From contig CBDBMQ010000033.1 in NCBI GenBank assembly GCA_965207565.1, forward strand, positions 62,001 to 126,000: a stretch of DNA of 64,000 nt, given 5' to 3'. Both the position numbers and the translations under genes were made by a program. The notes beneath the pieces are model-generated. The model ran no database searches. It worked only from the letters and a program-made list of their open reading frames with translations, and was not told the DNA's origin. Source of the stretch: Bin80 sp965207565 (lineage in GTDB: Bacteria; Bacteroidota; Rhodothermia; Rhodothermales; Bin80). Below, piece by piece: positions 47,829-56,779 of the stretch. The stretch's first letter is position 1; each line of letters starts with the position of its first letter.

Positions 47829-49598
47829 TTAAGAGTTCATCGTCACTAAAAACTCATCATTGCTCTTGGTAGAGCGCATCCGGTCAAGCAGAAAGTTCAT
47901 TGCCTGGATTGGATCCATGTCTGCCAGAAGCTTGCGCAGAATCCATATACGGGCCAGACGTGCTTCCTGAATCAGCAGTTCTTCCCGTCGGGTTCCACTC
48001 ATGACTACATTGATTGCAGGGAAGATACGACGATCTGCCATTTCTCGGTTCAAAACCAATTCCATATTCCCCGTCCCCTTGAACTCTTCAAAGATCACCT
48101 CATCCATGCGGCTTCCTGTATCAATCAGGGCAGTTCCGATAATGGTCAGGGATCCGCCTTCTTCAACATTGCGGGCGGCACCAAAGAAACGCTTCGGCCC
48201 CCTCAATGCCGTAGCATCCAGCCCCCCGGAAATTGTACGTCCCGAATCCGGGCACACGGCATTGTGTGCACGGGCCAAGCGGGTAATGGAATCAAGAAGA
48301 ATCACTACATCCTGCTTTGCTTCAACGAGGCGTTTTGCCTTTTCCAACACAATATTCGCCACCTCCACATGTCGCGAAGGTTCCTGATCAAAGGTGGATG
48401 CCACCACTTCCCCTTTTACATGCCGCTCCATGTCCGTTACTTCCTCCGGTCGTTCATCCACCAACAGGATGATCAGGTGTGCTTCTGGATGATTCGTGCT
48501 GATTGCGTTCGCAATCTTTTGCAGGAGAATGGTTTTACCTGTTTTTGGTTGAGCAACAATAAGGCCCCGCTGCCCTTTCCCAACCGGGGCAAAAAGATCA
48601 AGCACGCGCATGGACATGTCATGTTTGTGCGTTTCCAGGCGAAGGACCTCATCGGGATAGAGGGGGGTCAGATAGTCAAAATTCTGCCGTTCATCCAGAG
48701 AACCCAGCTCCAGTCCGTTGATTTTCTTAACGTGGATGAGCGCAAAGTATCGCTCCCCTTCTTTCGGTGGACGGATTTCGCCATCCACCGAATCTCCGAG
48801 CCGAAGGCTGAACCGTTTGATTTGGCTGGGAGACACATAAATATCCTCTGGACTGGGCAGATAATTATAATCCGGTGATCGCAGAAACCCATACCCATCA
48901 GGCAGAATTTCCAAGACCCCGGTCTTTTCAATCATCGTGTCCGGGTCAAACTTGCGTGGATCAAACTGTCCCATGAAGGGTGGTTTCGGCTCGTGGCTGC
49001 GGCGACGGCGATCGTCCTTTGAAGACATTCGGGGATCTTTTCGCCCGCGTCGCGCGGAGCCGTGTCTTTTGGGACGCCCTCCCGGCCGTCCTCCTCTTGG
49101 GGGTTTTCCATCAGGGTCGTGGCGTGGAGATGACGACATTGGATCAGAATAGGAGTTGTTTGATGATTTGGTTTTTCTATGTGGTCCGACAGGTTTACCC
49201 GGCTTTTTTCTGCCTGTTCTTGGCTTTTCTTCACGAAGAAAATGGGTTCGTTTGGGAGCCAGAGTCCCAGCCGAGCTTTGTGAATCAGAGGATGCGTTCG
49301 AAGGAGCCACCGTTTGATTTTTTCGAGCGGGTTCGGTAGAAGTTTCGCGATCAGAGAGCGTTTCGGGGTTTTGTCGAGGTGAGGGAGAAATCTTCCCGTC
49401 TTCGGTCACGGGGCTCCCGTTTTGCCGAGAGTCACGAGGGAGGTCACCGTTCCCGGAAGTGGCTTTGGCGTTCTGATGGTCAAGAATGAAATGGATCAAC
49501 TCCTGCTTACGCAGAGCGTGCCATCCCCCAACGCCTGTCTGTCGGGCAATTTCCTTCAGTTCGGGAAGCCTCTTGTTTGTTAGTTCAACTTGGTTCAT
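47829..49598 (-). CDS. rho: transcription termination factor Rho, with long disordered insert
   Basis: 589 residues, well above the E. coli 419. Order: Rho_N SAP-like domain (LTNKRLPELKEIARQTGVGGW, residues 5-45), then about 170 residues rich in Ser, Pro, Lys, Arg and Gly (KKPGKPVGPHRKTK, GGRPGGRPKRHG), then the RNA-binding OB fold (GVLEILPDGYGFLRSPDYNYLPSPEDIYVSPSQIKRF) and the ATPase with Walker A AQPKTGKTILLQK near residue 343 and Walker B DVVILLDSITRLARA. Q-loop and secondary-site motifs look normal. Such inserts are known in Bacteroidota and other Rho proteins and may aid RNA binding or phase separation (inference). Confidence 0.96.
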   Translation of the reverse strand: MNQVELTNKRLPELKEIARQTGVGGWHALRKQELIHFILDHQNAKATSGNGDLPRDSRQNGSPVTEDGKISPSPRQNPETLSDRETSTEPARKNQTVAPSNASSDSQSSAGTLAPKRTHFLREEKPRTGRKKPGKPVGPHRKTKSSNNSYSDPMSSSPRHDPDGKPPRGGRPGGRPKRHGSARRGRKDPRMSSKDDRRRRSHEPKPPFMGQFDPRKFDPDTMIEKTGVLEILPDGYGFLRSPDYNYLPSPEDIYVSPSQIKRFSLRLGDSVDGEIRPPKEGERYFALIHVKKINGLELGSLDERQNFDYLTPLYPDEVLRLETHKHDMSMRVLDLFAPVGKGQRGLIVAQPKTGKTILLQKIANAISTNHPEAHLIILLVDERPEEVTDMERHVKGEVVASTFDQEPSRHVEVANIVLEKAKRLVEAKQDVVILLDSITRLARAHNAVCPDSGRTISGGLDATALRGPKRFFGAARNVEEGGSLTIIGTALIDTGSRMDEVIFEEFKGTGNMELVLNREMADRRIFPAINVVMSGTRREELLIQEARLARIWILRKLLADMDPIQAMNFLLDRMRSTKSNDEFLVTMNS

Positions 49599-49842
49599 CG
49601 AGATTGTGGGTAAGAATAAGCCAGCAGAGAAGCTGTGTTCTGCGTGGCAGGCTAAGAATGATCTCCGCAGGGAGCGGAAACCTCATTGAAGTAGGTGAGC
49701 GTGGATAGACTGAGAGTAAGGGCAGCAACGAAGTGCTGCTACGATAATGCTAGAGTCGTGCAAGTAGGATTGGGTGTCTGATACGTAGAAGAGACACAAT
49801 TGGTTGCCAAACCTGTGGAAAGGTAATAAAAATCCGAATGAT

Positions 49843-51096
49843 TCACAAATACGACCGCAAAAATGCCTCAGCGAGCATGTGCGAACCGCAAACAAGAATG
49901 GAGTCTTGATTGGAAGCCTGTTCCTGCGCAAGAGGCCACATCACAGAAATGGGCCCCGTGCCGCCGAGGTCAATTGCATGTGCATGAAGTGTCGTTGCCA
50001 GGCGTGCCGCAGGGAGGGCACGCCGAAGCGCGAGATCACACGCATACACTTTGAGTGATGGATGTGCATTCAGAACCTGTATGATGCCGGAAAGGTCTTT
50101 GTCCTTCATCAGTGCAAGCAAAAGATGCACGGTTCCAGTAGGGGGCATATAGTTGAGGGCTGCCGCAACTGCTGCGGGATTGTGAGCTACGTCTAAAACC
50201 GTCAATGGGGTTTGTCGGAAAATTTCAAGGCGTGCCCGCAGCCCAGTCAATTCACGGACCCGTGAGATCCCTTTCTGGATCAGGTCCGGTTTCTGTCTTG
50301 TTTCCGGGAAAATCTGTTCGGCACTTCGCGCGGCCAAAAGAGCGTTTTGGGCGTGGTGTGGTCCGATTTGGAGATTCTGTGAGGACAGCTCATATACACG
50401 TGCGGGTGTCTGAAGGCAATTGCCGGTGACCTGTCCCGCCTCAATCCAGGGTGCCTGTTGCCGGCGGGCAATGGTCTGTATGATTTTTTGGGTCGTATCG
50501 CGCCCCGTTGCTGCAATGACAGGGATTTTTTTCTTAATGATTCCCGCTTTTTCGCGGGTGATGGATGCAAGTGTGTTTCCCAGTACCTGGGTGTGATCCA
50601 GGTCAATTTGCGTGATGACCGAGAGTTTTGGACAAAGGATATTGGTCGCGTCAAGCCGACCGCCGAGCCCGGTTTCAACGATGCCAAAATCCACAGAGGA
50701 TTCTGCAAAGAAGAGAAAACCCAGTGCGGTCATTGCCTCAAAAAAGCTGGGTTGCAGGCGATCAAACAGAGAGCCGTAACGATCCAGTGCATCCTGCATC
50801 CAGTCCGCCGGTACAGGGGATCCATTGAGGCGGATGCGCTCAGACAGATGCAGCAAGTGAGGGGAGGTATAGAGTCCAATGCGGTATCCTGCAACTTGCC
50901 CGATCGCTGCAATCATGCTGGCCACGGAGCCCTTCCCGTTTGTGCCGGCAACATGTACACTGGCAAAGTCGCGTTCCGGGTTTCCCATCGCATCCAGGAG
51001 ATGGGTAACACCCCGCAAGCCGGGTTTCATTGCTGCGTTGCCGAGCTCGGAGTAGCGCGGAAGATTCAGCAGCAGCGCCGCGTAATCAGTCGACAT
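49843..51096 (-). CDS. folC: bifunctional folylpolyglutamate synthase / dihydrofolate synthase
   Basis: 417 residues. Mur-ligase-like fold: P-loop SVHVAGTNGKGSVASMIA near residue 47, YTSPHLLHLSERI, FEAMTALGFLFFAE, GIVETGLGGRLDATN and TVLDVAHNPAAVAAAL. Adds glutamate to dihydropteroate and to folates. The ATG at 51096 shares one base with the TGA of porX (TGATG), so translation is coupled; a GTG one codon earlier is a poorer start. The two genes form one operon, an odd pairing of a secretion regulator with folate synthesis. Confidence 0.94.
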   Translation of the reverse strand: MSTDYAALLLNLPRYSELGNAAMKPGLRGVTHLLDAMGNPERDFASVHVAGTNGKGSVASMIAAIGQVAGYRIGLYTSPHLLHLSERIRLNGSPVPADWMQDALDRYGSLFDRLQPSFFEAMTALGFLFFAESSVDFGIVETGLGGRLDATNILCPKLSVITQIDLDHTQVLGNTLASITREKAGIIKKKIPVIAATGRDTTQKIIQTIARRQQAPWIEAGQVTGNCLQTPARVYELSSQNLQIGPHHAQNALLAARSAEQIFPETRQKPDLIQKGISRVRELTGLRARLEIFRQTPLTVLDVAHNPAAVAAALNYMPPTGTVHLLLALMKDKDLSGIIQVLNAHPSLKVYACDLALRRALPAARLATTLHAHAIDLGGTGPISVMWPLAQEQASNQDSILVCGSHMLAEAFLRSYL

Positions 51097-52670
51097 CACG
51101 ACTTCCTGGGACGCAGTGTAACCACGGGGAGAATCATCTCTTCCATGGACGCGCCCCCGTGTTGCATGGAATCATTGTAGAGATTTCGGTAGTGATGGTA
51201 GTTGGTGGGATAGACGAAGTAATAGTCTTCCTTTGCAATGATATAACAGTCCCCCGCACTGCCAGAGGGTAAGCCAAAGGCTTTTGGATCCCGAACAATC
51301 ATCGCATGACGGGAATCTGCCCAAAGGTTGCGCCCGAATTTGTATCGCAGAGCCGTGGACGTGTTGCGGTCTCCACGCACTTTTGCTCCATGCAGGCTCC
51401 GGACCGCTCCGTGGTCGGTCGTGATAATAATCGTACAATCCTTTCTGGACAGCGTCTGGAAGGACTGGTACAGCCAAGAGTGTTTGAACCAGGTTCGAGT
51501 CAGGGCCCGGTAGGCTTGTTCGTCGGGAGCCAATTCCCGGATCACATCCGAGTCCGCCCTGCTGTGGGCCAGAATATCCACAAAGTTGATAACGATGGCA
51601 TTCAGGTCCGCCTGCAGATAGTGGTTCACATCCTTCGCGAAGGCACGACCATCTTCCTTGCCGATCAGTTTTCGGTATCGCATGGAAACGTGGCGCCGGT
51701 TGAATCGCTCAAGGCAGGTGGCGAGTAAGGCTTCCTCATGACGATTCCGACTATGCTCATCCCCGTTTTCGCCCTGCCAAAGGGTTGGATGCCGGCGGTG
51801 GATTTCGTGGGGCAGAAGACCGCTGAAAATCGCATTCCGTGCGTAGGGGGTTGCGGTTGGGAGGATTCCCATCGAGAAATCGGTCTGGATAGAGAAGAGG
51901 GGCAAAAGCAGGGATTCAAACTCCAGCCACTGATCGTATCGCATGCAGTCAATGACGAAGAAAATCACGGGATGGTCCGCATTGAGTTGCGGGAGAACCC
52001 AATGTGGGATCACTTCATGTGAGAGCCGGGGGCGCTCATCCGAGGAGCGGGAATTATATGCCGCAATCCAATCGGGATAGACCTCTTCAATGTACCGGCC
52101 GAATACTCGGTTCGCTTCCCGGTACTGATCAGACAGAACTTGACGTGCACCTTCGTCATTCTCCAGTTGGCGATCATAGTGGACCAGTTCTTGGTATAGG
52201 CTAAACCATTCCTGAAAGCCTGTGCAGCTGTTGAGGGTTGCAGAAATTGCATTGAAGCGGTGCATATAGTCTTGAGATACACGCGCATTCCGCAACTGAA
52301 TTCGTTCGAGGAGGCGCTTGCAGGTAAGCAGGATTTGGCTAGGATTTACCGGCTTGGTCAGGTAATCATTGATCTGTCCGCCGAGGGCCTCGTCCATGAG
52401 ATGCTCTTCTTCACTCTTGGTCACCATGATCACCGGGAGGTCCGGGCGCTTTTGTTTGATGGCCGCCAGCGTCTCCAGCCCATCCATACCGGGCATCTGC
52501 TCATCCAGAAGGACTACATCAACCAAATCATCCTGAGCGACCACCTCAACGGCATCCGCCCCATTGGTTACGCATGTAACCTGGTAGCCACGATTTTCAA
52601 GAAAAAGTACGTGGGATCGGAGCAGATCTATTTCATCGTCTGCCCAAAGGATATGCCCGGCTGTTGACAT
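51096..52670 (-). CDS. porX: PorX-type response regulator with PglZ domain
   Basis: 524 residues. N-terminal receiver domain with acidic pair ADDEID, phospho-acceptor Asp56 in VVLLDEQMPGMDGLE, Thr in IMVTKSE and Lys in YLTKPVNPS. After a helical linker the rest is an alkaline-phosphatase-superfamily PglZ domain: PVIFFVIDCMRYDQW, TPYARNAIFSGLLPHEI, NFVDILAHSRAD and CTIIITTDHGAVRSLHGAKV hold the metal-binding residues. PorX regulates the type IX secretion system, with the kinase PorY and sigma factor SigP, and is a nucleotide phosphodiesterase in Bacteroidota. No T9SS structural genes are in the window. Coupled with folC downstream. Confidence 0.93.
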   Translation of the reverse strand: MSTAGHILWADDEIDLLRSHVLFLENRGYQVTCVTNGADAVEVVAQDDLVDVVLLDEQMPGMDGLETLAAIKQKRPDLPVIMVTKSEEEHLMDEALGGQINDYLTKPVNPSQILLTCKRLLERIQLRNARVSQDYMHRFNAISATLNSCTGFQEWFSLYQELVHYDRQLENDEGARQVLSDQYREANRVFGRYIEEVYPDWIAAYNSRSSDERPRLSHEVIPHWVLPQLNADHPVIFFVIDCMRYDQWLEFESLLLPLFSIQTDFSMGILPTATPYARNAIFSGLLPHEIHRRHPTLWQGENGDEHSRNRHEEALLATCLERFNRRHVSMRYRKLIGKEDGRAFAKDVNHYLQADLNAIVINFVDILAHSRADSDVIRELAPDEQAYRALTRTWFKHSWLYQSFQTLSRKDCTIIITTDHGAVRSLHGAKVRGDRNTSTALRYKFGRNLWADSRHAMIVRDPKAFGLPSGSAGDCYIIAKEDYYFVYPTNYHHYRNLYNDSMQHGGASMEEMILPVVTLRPRKS

Positions 52671-52833
52671 CGACTGATGAGGGTTGAGTGAGTCGTAGCC
52701 GTAAATTCAGATGCAGAGAATTGAGATGGGCCGTAGTGATTCCGTATACCGCACATACATCGTCATGTTCGATACGATGCGCAACAGGGCCGGATTTGAG
52801 TGGTATACGTAGAGGAATCATCCAATCGGAATC

Positions 52834-53358
52834 ATGGCAAGAAAAGGATTATCCAAACGAATGCAGGCTGCGCTGAATGAGCAAATTAAAGCAGAGTTGG
52901 ATTCTGCGTATCTGTATCTGGCGCTTGCTGCTGAAATGGAATCCCGGAGTCTGAAGGGCTTTGCTCACTGGCTGCGGATGCAATGGGAAGAAGAGCTCGC
53001 ACATGGGTTAAAGTTGTACGATTTTCTGCTTCAGCGCGATGCGAAAGTAGAACTTCATGCGTTGGAAAAGCCGAGCATAGATTCAGAGCAGACAACACTC
53101 GAAATTTTTTCACAAGTGCTGGAGCACGAACAATACATTACTGATCGAATCAATCAGCTGTATACTTTGGCGCAGGAAGACCAGGATTATGGCTCCCAGA
53201 CGCTTCTGCACTGGTTCATAGAGGAGCAGTTGGAAGAAGAGGAATCTGCCCGGGAGATCATGGATAATTTGCGTCTGGTCGGTGAATCAGGAGCCGCGCT
53301 CTTTCTCTTGGACCGTGAATTGGGTCAGCGCTCTGGTGACCACGAAGAGGATGAATAA
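52834..53358 (+). CDS. ferritin
   Basis: 174 residues, non-haem ferritin. Helix A MQAALNEQIKAELDSAYLYLALAAEMESRSLKGFAHWLRMQWEEELAHGLKLYDFL gives the ferroxidase residues (Glu17, Tyr24, Glu50-type and His53-type). Helix C-D has LEHEQYITDRINQLYTLAQEDQDYGSQTLLHWFIEEQLEEE. It stores iron as a 24-mer cage. The tail is unusually acidic (GDHEEDE). The start of the next gene overlaps its last codons. Confidence 0.95.
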   Translation: MARKGLSKRMQAALNEQIKAELDSAYLYLALAAEMESRSLKGFAHWLRMQWEEELAHGLKLYDFLLQRDAKVELHALEKPSIDSEQTTLEIFSQVLEHEQYITDRINQLYTLAQEDQDYGSQTLLHWFIEEQLEEEESAREIMDNLRLVGESGAALFLLDRELGQRSGDHEEDE

Positions 53359-54295
53359 CACAACTTTTTTCACCAACACAACTGTCTATCAAGTCTCTAT
53401 CTGCATATTTATGTCAGTGTTAAACTTTCTTACCCCTGGGGCAATTGCTCAGGAGGAATTCGATGCGATCAAAATTGAAGTTCAAGAAGCCGCCCCCGGC
53501 ATCTTGATGTTAATTGGTCAAGGAGGAAATATAGGAGTGTCCTATGGAGAGGATGTGACCTTCATGATTGATGATCAGTTCGCTCCTCTGACCGAAAAAA
53601 TCCTGACAGCAATCGCAACACGCACGGATCAACCGGTTCAGTTCGTACTCAACACGCATTGGCACGGGGATCATGTGGGAGGAAATGAAAACCTGGGCAA
53701 ACAGGGCGCCATTATTGTGGCACACGAAAACGTTCGGGCGCGGATGAGTGTGGATCAGGTTCTGGGTGCGTTCGGGCGGAAAGTCCCTGCTGCCCCCAAA
53801 GAGGCCCTTCCCGTTGTCACGTTTACCGAAGAGATGACCTTTTACTGGAATGGAGATACGATAGAGATCTTCCATGCGCCGGATGCACATACCGATGGCG
53901 ATGCGATTGTGCATTTCCTGAAGGGGAATGTGATCCATATGGGGGATACCTACTTCAACGGGATGTACCCATTCATTGATGTAGACAGTGGAGGCTCTGT
54001 GGATGGAGTGATTGCAGTTGCAGAAGAGGTGCTTGCACGTTCCAATGAGAGCACGAAGATCATCCCTGGACATGGACCGCTATCCAATCAATCCGAGCTG
54101 GAGGCGTACCGGGATATGTTGGTGACCGTCCGTGATGCTGTGTCGGCTCTGATCCAGGAGGGGAAATCTCAGGAGGAGGCCATTGCTGCGAAGCCCACCG
54201 CCTCCATAGATGCGGACTGGGTAGGTGGGATATTAGAGCCGGATGTATTTGTCGGGCATGTATATACTTCACTGATCGAAACTACCGGTCAATAA
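53351..54295 (+). CDS. secreted metallo-beta-lactamase-fold hydrolase
   Basis: 314 residues from the ATG at 53351, which overlaps the ferritin stop (ATGAATAA); the signal peptide then follows (ICIFMSVLNFLTPGAIAQ). Zinc motif HWHGDH in VLNTHWHGDHVGGN near residue 102, later His in PDAHTDGDAIVHF and GHGP in IIPGHGPLSNQSE. The body resembles MBL-fold 'quinoprotein relay'-type or class B lactamase-like proteins of the periplasm. Substrate unknown; there is no evidence for antibiotic breakdown. Its end overlaps by 14 bp the convergent DnaJ-like gene. Confidence 0.88.
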   Translation: MNNTTFFTNTTVYQVSICIFMSVLNFLTPGAIAQEEFDAIKIEVQEAAPGILMLIGQGGNIGVSYGEDVTFMIDDQFAPLTEKILTAIATRTDQPVQFVLNTHWHGDHVGGNENLGKQGAIIVAHENVRARMSVDQVLGAFGRKVPAAPKEALPVVTFTEEMTFYWNGDTIEIFHAPDAHTDGDAIVHFLKGNVIHMGDTYFNGMYPFIDVDSGGSVDGVIAVAEEVLARSNESTKIIPGHGPLSNQSELEAYRDMLVTVRDAVSALIQEGKSQEEAIAAKPTASIDADWVGGILEPDVFVGHVYTSLIETTGQ

Positions 54296-55064
54296 GCCCG
54301 GCCGCATGTGCGGCTTTGTAAAGAGTTTCGCGGTCTGATGGCTTCAGGGGGAGGATCTGGAGGTCAACCAGTAGATCCCCCGTTCGTTTTGTCTCCGTTT
54401 GAACTCCGCATCCCTTGAGCCGCAGTCTGGTCCCGGGGGTTGAATTGGGCGGAACATCAATCGTGATCGGCTCCCCATAGGGGTCAACAAGTGTATGTGT
54501 ACACCCCAAAAGCGCCTCCAGTCCGTTTAGAGGCAGCTTCATTTGCAGGGTGCTTCCTTTTCGGGTAAATACGGGGTGTGGGAGCACCTTGAAGGTAAAG
54601 ACACGTGCAGCGGGATCATCAGAGGCGCGGATCCGGAATTTATTCTTCACTCCCCGGGGAAGTACAATCCGGGTAAGAGAGCCATCTTTGCCCCGAATCA
54701 TGACGGGTCCACCTCGAAGAGCACGTTCCAGCGATATATGCACGACATTGCTGCCTCCCCCAAAGAGCTCTTCAAAAAACTCACCGATACTGGAAAAAAA
54801 ATCATCCACGAATACCGGTGAGGGATCAGGTTTCGTTGTGATCCGAAGTTGGTCATACGCTTTTCTTCGGGCAGGATCTGAGAGAATACTGTAGGCCTGC
54901 TGAAGCCGCTTAAAGCGTTCTTCCGCTTCATTATCGCCTGGATTACGATCGGGATGATGCTGTTGGGCAAGTCGCCGATAGGCAACCTTGATCTCTTCTG
55001 CAGAAGCAAAGCGATCGACTTCCATCACGGCATAAAGGTCATCAGCGATAGTCAAACGAGACAT
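54282..55064 (-). CDS. DnaJ/CbpA-type co-chaperone
   Basis: 260 residues from the ATG at 55064 (a TTG two codons earlier is less likely). J domain at residues 6-70 with YRRLAQQHHPDRNPGD (HPD motif) and ERFKRLQQAYSILSDPARRKAYDQL. A short G/F-poor linker (FFEELFGGGSN) leads to two beta-rich client-binding domains: ISLERALRGGPVMI and LPRGVKNKFRI, then LPHPVFTRKGSTLQMKLPL, PYGEPITIDVPPNSTPGTRLRLKG and a final DLLVDLQI. No zinc finger, so it is of the type B, CbpA-like kind. Works with DnaK, which is not in the window. Confidence 0.9.
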   Translation of the reverse strand: MSRLTIADDLYAVMEVDRFASAEEIKVAYRRLAQQHHPDRNPGDNEAEERFKRLQQAYSILSDPARRKAYDQLRITTKPDPSPVFVDDFFSSIGEFFEELFGGGSNVVHISLERALRGGPVMIRGKDGSLTRIVLPRGVKNKFRIRASDDPAARVFTFKVLPHPVFTRKGSTLQMKLPLNGLEALLGCTHTLVDPYGEPITIDVPPNSTPGTRLRLKGCGVQTETKRTGDLLVDLQILPLKPSDRETLYKAAHAAGLIDR

Positions 55065-55126
55065 AAACAACTCCAGGATGGTTCAAGAACAGATATGTAC
55101 GATATTCAGTAGTACGGTCAGAGCGA

Positions 55127-56590
55127 ATGAAGAAGACTTCAAAGATACTGATTGCGAATCGAGGAGAGATTGCGCTGCGGATCATGCGCACCTGCAAAGT
55201 GCTGGGGATACGTTCGGTTGCAATCTACAGTGAGGTTGATCGCAGAAGTGCCCATGTGGTCTATGCAGACGAGGCCTATTGCGTGGGCCCTGCTCCATCG
55301 GTAGACTCTTATCTGAATCTGAGCCGGATTATGGATGTGGTCAAAGAAAGTGGGGCAGACGCGGTTCATCCAGGTTATGGGTTCTTGTCTGAGCGGGCTG
55401 AACTTGCGAAGGCATGTGCGGAACAGGGGATTGTGTTCATTGGCCCCTCTGCGCAGGCGATCAGTGACATGGGGGACAAGATGCTGGCCAGAAAGCTCAT
55501 GCAGGCACATGATGTGCCTGTGGTTCCAGGAACCGAAGGAGCGGTCACCCATGTTGACGAAGCACTAGCCATTGCGGATCAAATTGGATATCCGGTGCTC
55601 GCAAAAGCAGCGGCAGGAGGTGGCGGCAAAGGGATGCGCAAGGTGAACAGCGCCCAGGAAATGGAACAGGCGCTTGACCGGGCACAGGGGGAAGCAGGTT
55701 CCGCCTTTGGGGATGCCCGCATCTTTATTGAGAAGTATTTGGAAAATCCGCGGCATGTAGAATTTCAGATCCTTGCAGATGCATACGGCAAATGTATCCA
55801 TCTGTTTGAACGCGAGTGCTCCATACAACGACGCCACCAGAAAGTCATTGAGGAAGCCCCCTGCGCAGACATGACTGCAGAATTGAGAGCACATATGGGG
55901 GCAGCGGCGATCCGCGCCGCACAGGCATGCAAGTATGTTGGTGCAGGGACCATTGAATTTTTACTTGATCAGGACAACAACTTCTATTTTATGGAAATGA
56001 ATACGCGCCTTCAAGTGGAGCATCCGGTCACCGAGTACATCACTGGATTGGATCTTGTTGCCGAGCAAATCAGGATCGCAGAAGGGGCACCTCTGCCGTA
56101 CGAACAAAATGAAATGGAGATTCATGGGCACGCGGTAGAGTGTCGCATTTATGCAGAAGATCCAGAATCCAACTTTTTACCGAATCCGGGCAGGATCACG
56201 TTTCATCAGGTTCCGACAGGGGTTGGGGTCCGGGTGGATAGCGGTCTGGAGGTCAGCGGCGAGGTGCCAATCTATTATGATCCAATGATCTCAAAAGTGA
56301 CTACGTGGGGTCGTACGCGTGAAGAAGCAACACAGAGAATGATCGGTGCTTTAAGTGATTATCAGATTGCAGGAGTAAAAACAACGCGCCAGTTCTGCCG
56401 CCGTGTTATGCAAAGTGCAGCATGGCAGGAAGCTCGTCTCAGTACTCATTTCGTGGAGGAGCACCCGGAACTTCTGACAGAGCAGGTCAATGTGCCAACG
56501 GAGGCTGCCGCCGCGGCAACCGTCTTACTGCAGAAAGTCCGACCCTCGGATTCACGGACCACCACCTGGCGTAATCGCAGGAATACCTGA
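55127..56590 (+). CDS. accC: acetyl-CoA carboxylase biotin carboxylase subunit
   Basis: 487 residues. N-terminal SKILIANRGEIALRIMRTCKVLGI, HPGYGFLSERAELAKACAE, ATP-grasp glycine loop AAAGGGGKGMRKV near residue 164, bicarbonate/biotin-site EKYLENPRHVEFQILAD and FYFMEMNTRLQVEHPVTE with the catalytic Glu and Arg. Carboxylates biotin on the carrier protein AccB in fatty-acid synthesis. About 40 residues longer than E. coli AccC at the C-terminus. accB is not adjacent, unlike the usual accBC operon, so it could serve another carboxylase. Confidence 0.93.
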   Translation: MKKTSKILIANRGEIALRIMRTCKVLGIRSVAIYSEVDRRSAHVVYADEAYCVGPAPSVDSYLNLSRIMDVVKESGADAVHPGYGFLSERAELAKACAEQGIVFIGPSAQAISDMGDKMLARKLMQAHDVPVVPGTEGAVTHVDEALAIADQIGYPVLAKAAAGGGGKGMRKVNSAQEMEQALDRAQGEAGSAFGDARIFIEKYLENPRHVEFQILADAYGKCIHLFERECSIQRRHQKVIEEAPCADMTAELRAHMGAAAIRAAQACKYVGAGTIEFLLDQDNNFYFMEMNTRLQVEHPVTEYITGLDLVAEQIRIAEGAPLPYEQNEMEIHGHAVECRIYAEDPESNFLPNPGRITFHQVPTGVGVRVDSGLEVSGEVPIYYDPMISKVTTWGRTREEATQRMIGALSDYQIAGVKTTRQFCRRVMQSAAWQEARLSTHFVEEHPELLTEQVNVPTEAAAAATVLLQKVRPSDSRTTTWRNRRNT

Positions 56591-56779
56591 GTCCCCCAAT
56601 TTGTCACGTACCCGTTGGCAGGCGGCTTCACTCGAACACTCCTCGCGGAGCAGCCAGGCCAATCCCGTTGGTCGGCATGTTTGCGGCCGCATTCAGGATA
56701 CGCAGGGCCACACATTTGAAAATGCTCTGTGTTCTGCGATTATTCCGTCTGCATGCGGCAGTGAATGCCGAATAGCTGG

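Noticed and set aside
53351..54295. Carbapenem-type beta-lactamase
   Set aside because: It has the HxHxDH fold motif and a signal peptide, but these are common to many MBL-fold hydrolases; nothing specific to a resistance enzyme was found.
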